A stretch of 64,000 bases of DNA from Azospirillum brasilense. Lineage in GTDB: Bacteria > Pseudomonadota > Alphaproteobacteria > Azospirillales > Azospirillaceae. Below the pieces are notes generated by a model. The model was not told the origin of the DNA, did no database searches, and worked only from the letters and a program-made list of their open reading frames with translations. Position 1 is the first letter of the stretch. Every line of letters starts with the position of its first letter. The position numbers and the translations under genes were made by a program. Location of the stretch: positions 186,001 through 250,000 of the forward strand of contig NZ_VITI01000001.1 in NCBI RefSeq assembly GCF_007827795.1, written 5' to 3'. This document shows, in pieces, positions 1 through 11,904 of this stretch.

Positions 1-95
1 TGTCGCTGGTTCCCGAACAAGCCGCCGCCGTGGGGCTCACCTACGGGGCTCTCGTCGCTTGGATGGTGGAGAACGCCGCATGTCAACTCGACTGA
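1..95 (+). CDS. ddl: D-alanine--D-alanine ligase, C-terminal end (partial)
   Basis: Only the last 30 codons lie in the window, reading from base 3 to a TGA at 93-95. The tail (SLVPEQAAAVGLTYG) matches the C-terminal helix region of Ddl enzymes, which join two D-alanines for peptidoglycan precursors in the cytoplasm. The call leans on position: in alphaproteobacteria ddl directly precedes ftsQ. Its stop lies 16 bases inside ftsQ, so the two genes overlap and are probably translationally coupled. The short length limits confidence in the family call. Confidence 0.75.
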   Translation, partial: SLVPEQAAAVGLTYGALVAWMVENAACQLD

Positions 96-1042
96 GCATC
101 GATCCGCAGTTCCGCGCCGGCTTCGCGGGTTCTGCGAACCGGGCCCGCGACGACAGGCCCGTGCCGCCGCGCGCCATGGCGAAGTCGGCGCAGAAAGGCA
201 ACCGCCGCCGCGCCTGGCCGCGCTGGACCCGTCCCGCGGTCAAGGCGGCCATCCTGCTGACGCCGGTCCTGATCGTCGCCGGCATGGCCGCGTCGGCGTG
301 GCAGCGCGGCACCTTCGCCGAGACCACCGCGGCGTTGCAGGAAAGCCTGATCCAGACCAGCGCGTCCGCCGGCTTCGCCATCGCCGACGTGCTGGTCGAG
401 GGCCGGACCGAGACCGACCCGGCGTCCATCCTGCGCGTGCTCGGCGTGCAGCGCGGCGACCCGATCCTCGCCGTCACGCTGTCCGACGCCAAGGAGAAGC
501 TGGAAAGCCTGCCCTGGGTCGCCTCGGCCTCCATCGAGCGGCACCTGCCCGGCATCCTGTTCGTCCGCCTGACGGAACGGGAGCCGATGGCGATCTGGCA
601 GCACGACCGCAAGTTCACCGTCATCGACCGCGAAGGCCGCCCGCTGGCCGACGCGACCGAGTTGGCGCGGCGCGGCAACCGCCGGATCGAGACGCTGCCG
701 CAGGTCGTCGGCGCCAACGCGCCGATGCAGGTGCCGAAGCTGCTCGCGGCCCTCGACAACGTGCCGGCGCTGCGCGACAAGGTGAGCGCCGCCTCCTGGG
801 TCGGCGACCGCCGCTGGGATCTCAAGCTGAAGAACGGTGTCGTGGTGAAACTGCCGGAAGCCCGCATGCCGTCCGCGCTGCGCCAGTTGGCGGAGATGGA
901 CGCGACGGGTCAGGTCCTCGACCGCGACATCGTGGCCATCGACCTGCGCCAGAACGACCGCGCCGTGCTGCAGACCTCCGCCACCGCCGTCCTGCCCTGG
1001 ACGGATGAGGAGAACAAGAAGAAGCCGGGCAAGAAGACGTGA
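80..1042 (+). CDS. ftsQ: Cell division protein FtsQ
   Basis: A 320-aa bitopic inner-membrane divisome protein that links early and late division proteins. The ATG at 80 is chosen because a GGTGGAG ribosome site lies just before it and it overlaps the end of ddl. The N-terminus is basic and cytoplasmic. One membrane segment follows (around residues 60-80, AILLTPVLIVAG). A POTRA domain comes next (FAIADVLVEGRTETDP and following) with the expected SLPWVASASIERHLPG block, then the FtsQ beta domain. The tail is lysine-rich (NKKKPGKKT). Order ddl-ftsQ-ftsA-ftsZ is conserved. Confidence 0.96.
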   Translation: MSTRLSIDPQFRAGFAGSANRARDDRPVPPRAMAKSAQKGNRRRAWPRWTRPAVKAAILLTPVLIVAGMAASAWQRGTFAETTAALQESLIQTSASAGFAIADVLVEGRTETDPASILRVLGVQRGDPILAVTLSDAKEKLESLPWVASASIERHLPGILFVRLTEREPMAIWQHDRKFTVIDREGRPLADATELARRGNRRIETLPQVVGANAPMQVPKLLAALDNVPALRDKVSAASWVGDRRWDLKLKNGVVVKLPEARMPSALRQLAEMDATGQVLDRDIVAIDLRQNDRAVLQTSATAVLPWTDEENKKKPGKKT

Positions 1043-1124
1043 TCCTCCGCCACTCCTCTTTTTGAACCCCTCTTTCTGAAACGCGAACGACCGGACGCAT
1101 CGAGGCCATAGGGTTGTGCTGAAC

Positions 1125-2387
1125 ATGGGCTTCAACGGGGCGAAAAAGCCAAAACGAGCCACCCGCGGCGGGATCATCGCCGCGCTGGACGTCGGCTCGA
1201 CCAAGGTGTGCTGCCTCATCGCCCGCGTCGAGGATGCGGGGGCCGTGCGCATCCTGGGGATCGGCCACCAGATCGCCACGGGCGTGCGCGCCGGCGCCAT
1301 CATCGACATGGAAGCGGCGGAGACGTCCATCGGCGCCGCCGTCCACGCCGCGGAGCAGATGGCCAACGAGACGATCCGCGACGTGATCGTCAACGTGTCC
1401 TCGCCGATCTCCCACGGCTTCAATGCCGAGGTCGCCGTCTCCGGCCAGGAGGTGACGGACGGCGACGTCCGCCGCGCGCTGGCCCACGCCCGCAGCCTGC
1501 AGGTCGGCCCCGACCAGGCGCTGGTCCACGCGATCCCCGTCGGCTTCGCGCTGGACGGCAGCCGCGGCATCCGCGACCCCAAGGGCATGTACGGCGAGCG
1601 GCTGGGCGTCCAGGCCCACGTCATCACCTCGCCCGCCGGGGCCGTGCGAAACCTGCAGACCTGCGTGGCCCGCTGCCATCTCGACATCGAGGGTCTGGTC
1701 GCCAGCCCCTACGCGTCCGGCCTCGCCTGTCTGGTCGACGACGAGATGGAGATGGGCTCGGCCTGCATCGACATGGGCGGCGGCACCACGACGATCTCCG
1801 TCTTCTCCGAAGGCACGCTGGTCTGGTCGGACTGCATCCGGCTGGGCGGCAACCACGTCACCAACGACATCGCGCGCGGGCTGACCACGCCGGTCGTCCA
1901 TGCGGAGCGCATGAAGACGCTGCACGGCAGCGCCATCACCAGCCCCGCCGACGAGCGCGAGATGATCGACGTCCCCCAGGTCGGCGAGGAGGAGCGCCTC
2001 GGCGCCAACAACCTGCCGAAATCCTATCTGGTGCGCATCATCCAGCCCCGGCTGGAGGAGATCTTCGAGCATGTCCGCTCGCGGCTGGAGCATTCCGGCT
2101 ACGCGAAGCTGGTCGGCCGGCGCGTCGTCCTGACGGGCGGCGCCAGCCAGTTGCCGGGCATGCGCGAGCTGGCGCAGCTGATCCTGGACAAACAGGTCCG
2201 CATCGGGCGACCGACGCGGATCACCGGTCTGAACGAGGCGCAAGGCGGTCCATCCTATTCGACCGCCGCGGGCCTTCTTCTCCACGCCGTGCGCAATCCG
2301 GCGGAACTTCCCGTGGCGGGCCATGAGGCTGGCGCCGGCACGGGGTTCTTCGGGCGCGTCGGCCTGTGGCTGCGGGAGAACCTATGA
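1125..2387 (+). CDS. ftsA: Cell division protein FtsA
   Basis: A 420-aa actin-like ATPase that tethers FtsZ filaments to the membrane and recruits the divisome. The N-terminal phosphate loop is visible (ALDVGSTKVCCLIA). The second nucleotide-binding block reads CIDMGGGTTTISVF, and the adenosine motif is VVLTGGASQLPGM. The C-terminus ends in GFFGRVGLWLRENL, the amphipathic membrane-targeting helix typical of FtsA. An in-frame GTG lies three codons upstream at 1116, but the ATG at 1125 is the more usual start. It is followed by a 141-base gap before ftsZ. Confidence 0.97.
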   Translation: MGFNGAKKPKRATRGGIIAALDVGSTKVCCLIARVEDAGAVRILGIGHQIATGVRAGAIIDMEAAETSIGAAVHAAEQMANETIRDVIVNVSSPISHGFNAEVAVSGQEVTDGDVRRALAHARSLQVGPDQALVHAIPVGFALDGSRGIRDPKGMYGERLGVQAHVITSPAGAVRNLQTCVARCHLDIEGLVASPYASGLACLVDDEMEMGSACIDMGGGTTTISVFSEGTLVWSDCIRLGGNHVTNDIARGLTTPVVHAERMKTLHGSAITSPADEREMIDVPQVGEEERLGANNLPKSYLVRIIQPRLEEIFEHVRSRLEHSGYAKLVGRRVVLTGGASQLPGMRELAQLILDKQVRIGRPTRITGLNEAQGGPSYSTAAGLLLHAVRNPAELPVAGHEAGAGTGFFGRVGLWLRENL

Positions 2388-2528
2388 CCCACCGAAAATG
2401 GTTCCCAGCCCGAAAAAGGCTCCCGCCGCACCACGGCATTCCTGCCTAAAAACACCACCCGGACCCAACCGGGCAAAGACCCGCGACGCAAAGCATCGAA
2501 CCAATCAAAAGGTTGTGGAGGCCATAAC

Positions 2529-4313
2529 ATGATCAACGTGACCATCCCCAGCATCGAACCCGAGCTGAAGCCCCGAATCACCGTCTTCGGTGTCGGCGGC
2601 GCCGGCGGCAACGCCGTGAACAACATGATCAAGTCCAACCTGGAAGGTGTGGACTTCGTGGTCGGCAACACCGACGCGCAGGCCCTGAAGGGCTCGCTCT
2701 GCGAAAAGCGCGTCCAGCTCGGCACCACCATGACCCGCGGCCTGGGCGCCGGCTCCAAGCCGGACGTCGGCCGGGCCTCCGCCGAGGAGCAGCTCGAGGA
2801 GATCATCGGTCACCTCGAAGGCGCCAACATGGTGTTCATCACCGCCGGCATGGGCGGCGGCACCGGCACGGGTGCGGCCCCGGTCATCGCCCGCGCGGCC
2901 CGCGAGCGCGGCCTGCTGACCGTCGGCGTGGTGACCAAGCCCTTCCATTTCGAGGGCGCGCACCGCATGCGGCTGGCCGAATCGGGCATCGCCGAGCTGC
3001 AGCAGTATGTCGACACGCTGATCATCATCCCGAACCAGAACCTGTTCCGCATCGCCAACGAGAAGACGACCTTCGCGGACGCCTTCAAGATGGCCGACGA
3101 CGTTCTGCATTCCGGCGTGCGCGGCGTGACCGACCTGATGGTGATGCCCGGCCTCATCAACCTCGACTTCGCCGACATCCGCTCGGTGATGACCGAGATG
3201 GGCAAGGCGATGATGGGCACCGGCGAGGCCGGCGGCGAGCGCCGCGCCATCGAGGCCGCCGAGGCCGCCATCTCCAACCCGCTGCTCGACGACGTGTCGA
3301 TGAAGGGTGCCCGCGGCGTCCTTATCAACATCACCGGCGGCTACGACATGACCCTGTTCGAGGTCGACGAGGCGGCGAACCGCGTCCGCGACGAGGTCGA
3401 TCCGGACGCCAACATCATCTTCGGCTCGACCTTCGACAGCTCGCTGGACGGCGTGATGCGCGTGTCGGTGGTCGCCACCGGCATCGACGCCGCGGCCATG
3501 TCCAACCCGCGCACCCTGCACCCGGTCAACCTGTCGCTGGTCTCCGACCGCAACGGCGGCAATGCCGGCGCCAAGAAGCCCGCCGGCGCGGCCGGCCTGA
3601 CCCAGGCCGCCCCGGCGCCGCTCGCCTCCTCCGGTCAGGTCGCCCCGGCGATCCCCGGCGCCGGTCTGGCCCCGCGCCCGATGGGCGGCATCCCGCAGCC
3701 CCAGATGCAGCCCCAGCTCCATCCGTCCGAGGTGCAGCAGCATGTTCCGGTCCAGCAGCCGGTCCAGCATTCCGCCCAACATCCCATCGACCCGATGGCC
3801 CAGCACGCCCCGCAGCATGCGCCTCACCCGCACATGCCGATGAGCCACGACGCCATGCAGCCGGTCGAGTCCGCTCCGGCCCGCAACGTCGCCACCGGCC
3901 CGCTGCACAGCGAGCGCCGCGACGGCCACTTCATCGCCCCGAAGGCCGCCGACCCCGGCCCGCGCCAGCCGATGAACGCCCCGCCGATGTCGAGCCAGCT
4001 CGCCGCGGCCGCCCAGGCGGAACCGCCGGCCCGCAAGCCGAACTTCCTGTTCGGCCTGGTCACTGGTCTGGCCGGCCGCAAGGCCGAACCCGCGCCGCAG
4101 CCGGCCCCGCAGCCGCAGCACCAGCCGCAGCATCACCATCAGCCCCAGCATCAGCAGCCCCAGCATCAGCAGATGCCGCAGCCGCCGATGACCGCTCCGC
4201 AACAACCGATGGCCCAGGCCCCGCGCCCGCAGGCGATGGGCGACGGCACCACGCAGAAGATCGACGAGGAAGCGCTGGACATCCCCGCCTTCCTGCGCCG
4301 TCAGGCCAACTGA
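2529..4313 (+). CDS. ftsZ: Cell division protein FtsZ
   Basis: The tubulin-like GTPase that forms the Z-ring. The 594-aa product is much longer than the roughly 380 aa of E. coli FtsZ. The GTPase core fills about residues 1-320, with the tubulin signature [10 protein letters not shown] and the T7 loop [12 protein letters not shown] very long linker (about 320-575) follows, rich in Pro, Gln, His and Met with stretches such as [12 protein letters not shown]. The conserved C-terminal peptide [11 protein letters not shown] binds FtsA and other partners. A ribosome site (GTGGAG) precedes the ATG. Confidence 0.98.
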   Translation: MINVTIPSIEPELKPRITVFGVGGAGGNAVNNMIKSNLEGVDFVVGNTDAQALKGSLCEKRVQLGTTMTRGLGAGSKPDVGRASAEEQLEEIIGHLEGANMVFITAGMGGGTGTGAAPVIARAARERGLLTVGVVTKPFHFEGAHRMRLAESGIAELQQYVDTLIIIPNQNLFRIANEKTTFADAFKMADDVLHSGVRGVTDLMVMPGLINLDFADIRSVMTEMGKAMMGTGEAGGERRAIEAAEAAISNPLLDDVSMKGARGVLINITGGYDMTLFEVDEAANRVRDEVDPDANIIFGSTFDSSLDGVMRVSVVATGIDAAAMSNPRTLHPVNLSLVSDRNGGNAGAKKPAGAAGLTQAAPAPLASSGQVAPAIPGAGLAPRPMGGIPQPQMQPQLHPSEVQQHVPVQQPVQHSAQHPIDPMAQHAPQHAPHPHMPMSHDAMQPVESAPARNVATGPLHSERRDGHFIAPKAADPGPRQPMNAPPMSSQLAAAAQAEPPARKPNFLFGLVTGLAGRKAEPAPQPAPQPQHQPQHHHQPQHQQPQHQQMPQPPMTAPQQPMAQAPRPQAMGDGTTQKIDEEALDIPAFLRRQAN

Positions 4314-4673
4314 CGCGTCAACGAGGCTGGCCCAATTGATCTGAGGGCAACAGCAACCCGCCGGTCGCCGCCGCCTCTTTCGAAGCGGCATCGGCGGGCA
4401 TCCACAACCTGTTAGACTTCAGCCGCCTCCAGAGCTTCGCAAGAACGCTCCGGGGGCGGTCTTTTCGTGTCCGGAGGGTGCCCGTTTCGCGTCCGGCGAC
4501 GGTGCTCTACCGCCCTGCAACAAACGGTAACAAAGAGTGATTTGTCCTCCACAGGGGCCAATGATACCTAGCATATGCGGTCATAAGCGATGACCCGCCC
4601 CCCTCCCGAGGGAGAACGGCGGCAAATCGCGGATCGGCCGCACAAAGACCAAGATTGAAACGGGACAGACACC
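4314..4673. other. Intergenic region ftsZ-lpxC
   Basis: This 360-base stretch has no credible gene. A two-part stem-loop lies at 4357-4398: outer arms CCCGCCG / CGGCGGG and inner arms GCCGC / GCGGC. It may end or attenuate ftsZ transcription, although no T-run follows. The rest, including an AT-richer patch near 4520-4590, probably holds the lpxC promoter. I cannot name its elements with confidence. Confidence 0.5.
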
Positions 4674-5618
4674 GTGGCTCAGAATCGCATCAAGACCGAA
4701 GGCATGCTGCAGCGTACCCTGGCGAAGCCGGTGCGTTGCTCGGGCGTCGGGCTGCATACGGGCGCGACGGTTACCCTGACGATTTCCCCGGCCGAGCCGA
4801 ACACCGGCATCGTCTTCCGGCGCAGCGACCTCAGCGGCCCCGCCGCCGTGATCCCGGCGCGCTGGGACCATGTGGTCGACACCAAGCTGTGCACGGTCAT
4901 CGGCAACGCCTACGGCACGACCATCGGCACCGTCGAGCATCTGATGTCGGCCCTGGCCGGCTGCGGCGTGGACAACGCCCTGGTCACGCTCGACAACATC
5001 GAGGTTCCGATCATGGACGGCAGCGCCGCCCCCTTCGTGGAGGCGATCGAGCGCACCGGCACCGTGTCGCAGAACGCGCCGCGCCGGGCCATCCGCATCC
5101 TGAAGCCGGTCACCGTGACCGAGGGCAACAAGAGCGCCACCTTCACGCCGGACCACACCACGGGCTTCAGCTTCGAGATCGACTTCGCCAGCAAGGCCAT
5201 CGCCCAGCAGAGCCACGAGGTGGAACTGGACGCCGAAACCTTCCGCGACGAGATCAGCGCCGCCCGCACCTTCGGCTTCCTGCACGAGGTCGAGGGCCTG
5301 CGCAAGATGGGCCTTGCCCGCGGCGGCTCGCTGGACAACGCGGTGGTCATCTCCGGCGACGAGGTGATGAACGAAGGCGGCCTGCGCTTCGACGACGAAT
5401 TCGTGCGCCACAAGATCCTGGACGCGGTCGGCGACCTCTATCTGGCCGGCGCGATGTTCGTCGGTCACTTCCACGGCGTCCGCTCCGGCCACGCCCTGAA
5501 CAACCTTCTGCTGCGCGCGCTGTTCGCCGACGCCAGCGCCTGGTGCTACGAAACCCCGCCGAGCACGGCGCTGCCGGGCGCCGTCTGGCACGCGACCGAA
5601 CGGCTCGCCGTCGCCTGA
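4674..5618 (+). CDS. lpxC: UDP-3-O-acyl-N-acetylglucosamine deacetylase
   Basis: A 314-aa zinc enzyme that catalyses the first committed step of lipid A synthesis. Diagnostic blocks are the N-terminal VGLHTGATVTLTI, the zinc-binding TVEHLMSALAGCGVDNA, the DGSAAPFVEAIE block, and the C-terminal GHFHGVRSGHALNN with the catalytic histidine region. The start is GTG at 4674. An internal ATG at 4704 would also leave the conserved core intact. LpxC commonly lies just downstream of ftsZ in proteobacteria. A strong terminator follows at 5647. Confidence 0.97.
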   Translation: MAQNRIKTEGMLQRTLAKPVRCSGVGLHTGATVTLTISPAEPNTGIVFRRSDLSGPAAVIPARWDHVVDTKLCTVIGNAYGTTIGTVEHLMSALAGCGVDNALVTLDNIEVPIMDGSAAPFVEAIERTGTVSQNAPRRAIRILKPVTVTEGNKSATFTPDHTTGFSFEIDFASKAIAQQSHEVELDAETFRDEISAARTFGFLHEVEGLRKMGLARGGSLDNAVVISGDEVMNEGGLRFDDEFVRHKILDAVGDLYLAGAMFVGHFHGVRSGHALNNLLLRALFADASAWCYETPPSTALPGAVWHATERLAVA

Positions 5619-5646
5619 TACGCGCCTCGTCGCGTCGCGTTGCCCC

Positions 5647-5674
5647 TGCCCTCCCCTTCCGGGGAGGGCATTTT
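5647..5674 (+). terminator. Rho-independent terminator after lpxC
   Basis: A perfect 10-bp stem, TGCCCTCCCC (5647-5656) with GGGGAGGGCA (5661-5670), has a TTCC loop and runs into TTTT then CGTTTC. It lies 29 bases after the lpxC stop and fits an intrinsic terminator. Confidence 0.85.
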
Positions 5675-5780
5675 CGTTTCGCGCGCCCCCTCCCCTCTCG
5701 GATTCGCGCAAGGCGCGTCTCGTGCACACTCCCCTCCCCTTCCGGAAAGACAAAGCGGAGACTTTTGCGCAAGGGGATTA

Positions 5781-5835
5781 GAATTTTCAGAATATTGAAT
5801 TATATCAATATTTTATTTGGTGTTTTTGAGATTTT
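5781..5835. other. AT-rich island
   Basis: A patch of about 55 bases, made largely of A and T (for example GAATATTGAATTATATC), stands out sharply against the G+C-rich surroundings. It lies between the lpxC terminator and two perfect hairpins. No ORF uses it. It could be a promoter or protein-binding region, a repeat fragment, or a remnant of foreign DNA. The sequence alone does not decide. Confidence 0.5.
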
Positions 5836-5874
5836 GACTGAGATGGCGCGATCGAACTCCCTCTTCCCGCTTTC

Positions 5875-5922
5875 GGCGGACCAAAGGTCCGCCTGCCGCG
5901 TCAGCGCAAACTTCGTTTGCGC
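5875..5922. repeat. Pair of perfect 8-bp hairpins
   Basis: Two hairpins stand side by side: GGCGGACC-AAA-GGTCCGCC at 5875-5893 and GCGCAAAC-TTC-GTTTGCGC at 5904-5922 (give or take one base). Both have 8-bp perfect stems and 3-base loops, separated by about 11 bases. The arrangement resembles a REP or BIME-like intergenic element or a processed RNA structure. It ends about 30 bases beyond the hemerythrin stop, so it could also serve as a terminator for that gene. Confidence 0.55.
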
Positions 5923-5955
5923 GTGAGCGGAGGGGCGAGGGCCAATTCAGCAGAC

Positions 5956-6354
5956 TCACCGCTCCGCGGCATAGGCGCCGAAGCGGGTGTCTTCCTTCAG
6001 GATGTGCTTGCCCAACCAGTCGGCGCAGAATTCGAACACCTCGTTGCCGGAGATGGTGTCGCGCTGGGCGTGGAAACGTTCGCGATAGGATTCGACGTTG
6101 CGCGTCAGTGTGTCGTGCAGGGCCTTGTGCGCGGCGAAGGTCGGATAGTTGGCCTGGGCCATGTGCGCTTCTTCGCGTGCGAAATGATCCTTGGTGTAGT
6201 GAATCAGCTCGTCCAGGATCGCTTCGACGACGTCAGGAGAGGCGCGGTTCTCGTCCGCGCCCAGCTTGTTGACGATGTCCACGAGAACGCGATGATCCTC
6301 ATCGAGTTCTTCGATGCCGACGCTCATCCAGCGCGACCATTGAATGGAGTCCAT
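5956..6354 (-). CDS. Bacteriohemerythrin
   Basis: A 132-aa all-helical di-iron oxygen carrier or sensor. Ligand residues appear in the right order: His in DEDHRVLV, the pair in HYTKDHFAREEAHM, the HxxxH-like AAHKALH, and His/Asp in GKHILKEDTRFG. The ATG at 6354 gives the canonical N-terminus (MDSIQWSRWMSVGIEELDEDH), so the longer upstream reading is rejected. The length is typical of single-domain bacteriohemerythrins. It is a lone gene, convergent with lpxC. A role in oxygen storage or delivery for a microaerophile is inferred. Confidence 0.93.
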   Translation of the reverse strand: MDSIQWSRWMSVGIEELDEDHRVLVDIVNKLGADENRASPDVVEAILDELIHYTKDHFAREEAHMAQANYPTFAAHKALHDTLTRNVESYRERFHAQRDTISGNEVFEFCADWLGKHILKEDTRFGAYAAER

Positions 6355-6475
6355 GGCGATCCCCCGTCTCGTTCTTCTTATGGCGCTTTGTCCCTTTATG
6401 GAACCGGCGGCGAGGGGCGTCAACGCGGCACTCGGCCGCGCCGCCCCTCCCCTGCCACCTCTCCCCTTTGCCCGG

Positions 6476-9624
<3,149 letters not shown>

Positions 9625-9919
9625 CACCGGCATGGGCCTGCGCCCGCTTGCCGCACACAACGGTATCAGAGCGTTCCGGCAGTGAATCCCCAGACGGCCG
9701 ACAAGCGCTGCCCAGCGACCTCTTTGCAAATAACTCCAACAAGAGGCCAGCCAGTCCGCCGACTGGCCGACGGCGCGCGGTCGGTCATGGCGTCGGTCGA
9801 GGACGCCTTCCACATCACCGCTCAGTTGACCGGGACGACGGAGGAATTGCGCGCCGCGCCGGACAGGTCACTGCCACACATGATGCCCCTGCGCCAGGCG
9901 GCGTGACGGGCGTCCCGCC
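9625..9919. other. Intergenic region, no clear gene
   Basis: Between the unknown 180-aa protein and the convergent subtilase lie 295 bases. A GTG-started 74-codon reading frame at 9682-9906 contains ASVEDAFHITAQLTGTTEEL, which faintly recalls a chemoreceptor helix. It has no ribosome site, and I do not call it a gene. No terminator stem was found. Confidence 0.4.
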
Positions 9920-11734
9920 TCAGGCGGCGTCGAACGGGTGCAGCGGGTCGGGATGATGGTCCATCAGCGCGGCGTGGGCATAGGCATCCGCCGTCAGGCC
10001 GACGTCCGCCATGGCGAAGGCGGCATCCGCATGGACCGGCGCCGCAGCCTCCAGCCCCTGGGCGACAAGGTGCTGCCACACGGTGTCCTGCCCGTCCGTG
10101 GACAGGGCCGAGGCCACAGCGGCCGTCCCGGCGGAGGGGAACCATGACTTGCCGGCGTCGACCACCAGCGTGCCGTTCCACCACAGGCCGGCCTGCCCCT
10201 TCACCACGTCCTTCCCGTCGAGCGCGCCCTTGTCGTAGGTGACGTTCGACGCCGTGGGAGCGACGGCGTGGCCGTTGATGGTGACCGTGTTGACGAACAG
10301 CGAACGGTCCTGGCCGTTCACCACGGCGTCGTTGTCGTACTGGACCTGCACCTTGTGCGCCTGATCGGCGGTCAGGTTGGTGGCGAAGGTGAAATCCTTG
10401 GCCGCGGTGCCGACGGTGGCGCCGCCGATGGCCTTGCCGTCCACCAGCAGGTTGAAATGGGCGTTGACCCCGCCCGCCGCGGCACCGGAGGCGTTGACCG
10501 TGATCGTCGTGTTGGCAGGCGCATCCTGAGCCGGGAAATCCTTCGCCGGAGCATCGACCACCAGCGTGCCGCCCCACCACATCGACGACTGGCCCTTCAC
10601 CACGTCCTTGCCGTCGAGAGCGCCCTTGTCGTAGGTGACGTTGGTGGCGGTCGGGCTGTGGGCGGTGCCGTTGATGGTGACCGCGTTGACGAACAGGTTG
10701 CGGTCCTGCCCGTTCACGAAGCCGTCGTTGTCGTACTGGACCTGGACCTTGTGGGCCTGGTCGGCGGTCAGGTTGGTGGTGAAGCTGTAATCCTTGGCCG
10801 CCGAATCCACCGTGGCCTGCCCTACCGTCTTGCCGTCCACCAGCAGCTTGAAATGCGCGTTCACCCCACCCGCCGGGGCGCCGGAGGCGTTGACGGTGAT
10901 CGTCGTGGCGCTCTGCGCCGTGGGGACCGGAGCCGACTGGGCGATCTTGGCCAGCAGGGCGTCGGTGTCCAGCTCGAAATAGCCGGCGGTGCCCATGGCC
11001 TTGCCGGTGCTGCGGGCGAGATCGAGGAACTCCGCCTGGGTCAGCCGGCTGCCGGTCTGCTCCACCCACGCCTGTTGCGCCTGCGCCACCGCCGCGGTGA
11101 CCGCCGGGGCGGCGAAGGAGGAGCCGTTTGCGGTGTAGGTGACGCCCGAGAGATTGGTGATCCGCACGTCGGTGCCGTCGGCGCAGACGTCGGTCAGGGA
11201 CGGGCTGCGCTGCGCCCAGGACGGGAACGCTCCGTCGCCGGTGGAGGCCGAGACGCAGATCTGGTTCACGTCGGCCGAGTAGCTGGACACGCTCTGCGTC
11301 GCCCCGCCGTCGCCGCTGTTGCCGGCGGCGGCCACGGTCAGCACGCGCTTGGCGGCGAGAGCGGCCAGCTCGTCGGAGATCGAGGTGGTGGCCGCGGTCG
11401 TCTGCGCCCCGCCGCCCAGCGACAGGTTCACCGCCGTGATGTTGTAGGCGTCGGCGTTGGCGACGACCCACTGCAGGGCCTTCTCGATGTTGGCCTCGCT
11501 GGCGCCGCTGCCGTCGTCGGGCATGACCTTCAGCGCGATGATGCCGACGTCGGGCGCGTTCTCCAGGATCTCCGCGGTGACCAGGGCGCCGTGCGTGTTC
11601 GCGTTGGCGACCATGACGTCGTTGTCGTTGCCGTAGAAGTCATGCTGGTAGACCAGCCGGCCCGTGCTCCAGGCGGAGGACAGGCCACTGTCGATCACGA
11701 CGACGTTGCCGGCGGAAGCGGAGCTGTTCGACAT
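9920..11734 (-). CDS. Subtilisin-family (S8) serine protease with two CBM-like repeats
   Basis: A 604-aa protein with an intact subtilase triad: Asp15 (VVVIDSG), His48 (NTHGAL) and Ser206 (NGSSFAAP), with oxyanion Asn139 (AAAGNSG). Two near-identical modules follow at about residues 277-394 and 408-525, a period of 132 residues. Each contains QVQYDND, LFVN and VTYDKGALDGKDVVKGQ, and they look like calcium-dependent xylan-binding modules (CBM36/60 type). The protein begins at the catalytic domain with no signal peptide or propeptide, so a leaderless export route (type I secretion) or cytoplasmic action is possible. The C-terminus is Ala/His/Asp-rich. No secretion genes are nearby. Confidence 0.85.
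   Translation of the reverse strand: MSNSSASAGNVVVIDSGLSSAWSTGRLVYQHDFYGNDNDVMVANANTHGALVTAEILENAPDVGIIALKVMPDDGSGASEANIEKALQWVVANADAYNITAVNLSLGGGAQTTAATTSISDELAALAAKRVLTVAAAGNSGDGGATQSVSSYSADVNQICVSASTGDGAFPSWAQRSPSLTDVCADGTDVRITNLSGVTYTANGSSFAAPAVTAAVAQAQQAWVEQTGSRLTQAEFLDLARSTGKAMGTAGYFELDTDALLAKIAQSAPVPTAQSATTITVNASGAPAGGVNAHFKLLVDGKTVGQATVDSAAKDYSFTTNLTADQAHKVQVQYDNDGFVNGQDRNLFVNAVTINGTAHSPTATNVTYDKGALDGKDVVKGQSSMWWGGTLVVDAPAKDFPAQDAPANTTITVNASGAAAGGVNAHFNLLVDGKAIGGATVGTAAKDFTFATNLTADQAHKVQVQYDNDAVVNGQDRSLFVNTVTINGHAVAPTASNVTYDKGALDGKDVVKGQAGLWWNGTLVVDAGKSWFPSAGTAAVASALSTDGQDTVWQHLVAQGLEAAAPVHADAAFAMADVGLTADAYAHAALMDHHPDPLHPFDAA
10150..10910 (-). repeat. Tandem ~396-bp coding repeat (CBM-like modules)
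   Basis: The two binding modules of the subtilase are encoded by two direct copies of about 396 bp each. Whole phrases recur, such as the reverse complement of CCTTGTCGTAGGTGACGTT near 10227 and again near 10623. The nearly unchanged copies suggest recent duplication or gene conversion. Confidence 0.75.
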
Positions 11735-11904
11735 CTTGCCAACCTTGTTCGTTCTTGGGCGAACGGCGCCCGTTTCCGGACGCGTTAGGCTGGACTATGC
11801 GTGTTTTGCTGTGGCCGCCGTATGACCGCTGCGGGCGATTGCTGTGACCTGGACGGGGGTTGTAGCCCACTCCCCTCCGGGGGAGAGGGGACAGAGGCGT
11901 TCCT

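Noticed and set aside
9682..9906. 74-codon plus-strand frame resembling a chemoreceptor fragment
   Set aside because: It has no ribosome site and a GTG start, and the similarity is limited to a short helical stretch. It lies in a gap with no other support.
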